Shown here: piece after piece, positions 63,872 to 64,000 of the stretch | Numbering within the stretch: the first letter of the stretch is position 1 | How the letters are laid out: each line of letters opens with the position of its first letter | NCBI RefSeq assembly: GCF_007489275.1 | Contig: NZ_VLNR01000007.1 | Span: 85,486-149,485 of the forward strand | Reading direction: 5' to 3' | Origin: Aquimarina algiphila | GTDB lineage: Bacteria; Bacteroidota; Bacteroidia; Flavobacteriales; Flavobacteriaceae | Length of the DNA: 64,000 bases | Position numbers and translations under genes: made by a program | Notes under the pieces: generated by a model | What the model was told of the DNA's origin: nothing | Database searches by the model: none | What the model saw: only the letters and a program-made list of their open reading frames with translations

Positions 63872-64000
63872 ACCCGTTGTGCATTTAGAAAAAGTTGCGC
63901 AAACTGCTAAAAGGCAGTAAATTGTAGTTACGACACTATAATTCATATGCACAACTTTCAAGCAAATTACGATAAAATACTCAAGGTTTTAAAAGGATTA
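63872..64000 (+). mobile_element. Possible left end of an IS982-like insertion sequence
   Basis: From ACCCGTTGTGCA at 63872 the sequence changes character, and an ATG at 63947 opens a frame (MHNFQANYDKILKVLKGL) that runs off the window. The ACCCnnTGTGC start and a transposase beginning with xxNFxxNYxKILKVLK fit what I remember of Bacteroidota IS982 elements. No second terminal repeat is visible, because the window ends here. Confidence 0.4.
63947..64000 (+). CDS. 5' fragment of a CDS, possibly an IS982-family transposase
   Basis: Eighteen codons (MHNFQANYDKILKVLKGL) are open to the window edge. The start resembles the N-terminus of IS982-type transposases in this phylum, but the fragment is too short for a firm assignment. 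If not a transposase it is simply the next gene after the paa cluster. Confidence 0.4.
   Translation, partial: MHNFQANYDKILKVLKGL

Noticed and set aside
63572..63961. Hydrophobic antisense frame of 129 codons with FLKFILAFL-type repeats
   Set aside because: It is the complement of the 21-bp array; it runs across the putative IS edge and has no independent support.
1..64000. tRNA, rRNA and CRISPR loci
   Set aside because: Gaps between genes were read for cloverleaf-like or conserved RNA segments and for spaced repeats; none was convincing by eye.

Overview
The window is AT-rich chromosomal DNA from a member of Bacteroidota, most likely a marine Flavobacteriaceae; the genus cannot be fixed from the sequence. 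The evidence is type IX secretion (T9SS) sorting tails on secreted proteins, a LytS-type sensor kinase with a propeller ectodomain, GSCFA and choice-of-anchor proteins, promoter elements of the Bacteroidota TAnnTTTG type, and near absence of Shine-Dalgarno sequences.

Positions 1-26315 form one + strand operon for an extracellular contractile injection system (eCIS, Afp/PVC/AlgoCIS type). It starts inside a DUF4255 cap gene. It then encodes an unknown 440-residue protein, one sheath, two tube proteins, DUF5908, a LysM hub, a VgrG-like spike, a PAAR tip, a fibre-like protein, an unknown basic protein, a gp25 wedge, a baseplate J protein, a second fibre-like protein, a small protein, a second large baseplate protein and a tape measure. 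The distal end is the most unusual part: a membrane-anchored von Willebrand A protein, two DUF4157 proteins (one a 1082-residue helical, repeat-bearing candidate payload, one with seven 14-residue repeats) and an AAA+ ATPase. No capsid, portal, terminase, integrase or T6SS membrane-complex genes are present, so this is neither a prophage nor a T6SS.

Positions 26420-30977 (- strand) carry a LytTR response regulator, its propeller-type sensor kinase and a small secreted protein. From 31430 to 54200 the content is mixed: a phage-endolysin-like N-acetylmuramidase, a SpoU methyltransferase, a sodium:alanine symporter, an OmpA-family envelope protein, Era and Der GTPases, two choice-of-anchor secreted proteins, a MerR/CapA/M23 operon, alanyl-tRNA synthetase, a GSCFA protein, a pterin-dependent aromatic amino acid hydroxylase, a T9SS-exported serine protease and a META lipoprotein.

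Positions 54400-63548 are a phenylacetate catabolic cluster: a TetR regulator, then paaE-A-B-C-D, a VOC protein, paaG, paaH, paaI, a frameshifted four-helix-bundle gene and paaJ. Two palindromes in front of paaE look like operators. PaaABCDE epoxidise phenylacetyl-CoA, PaaG isomerises the epoxide to the oxepin, and PaaH and PaaJ finish the beta-oxidation-like steps. The ligase (PaaK), ring-opening enzyme (PaaZ) and a separate PaaF hydratase are not in the window. The right edge has an 11-unit 21-bp repeat ORF and what may be the left end of an IS982-like element.
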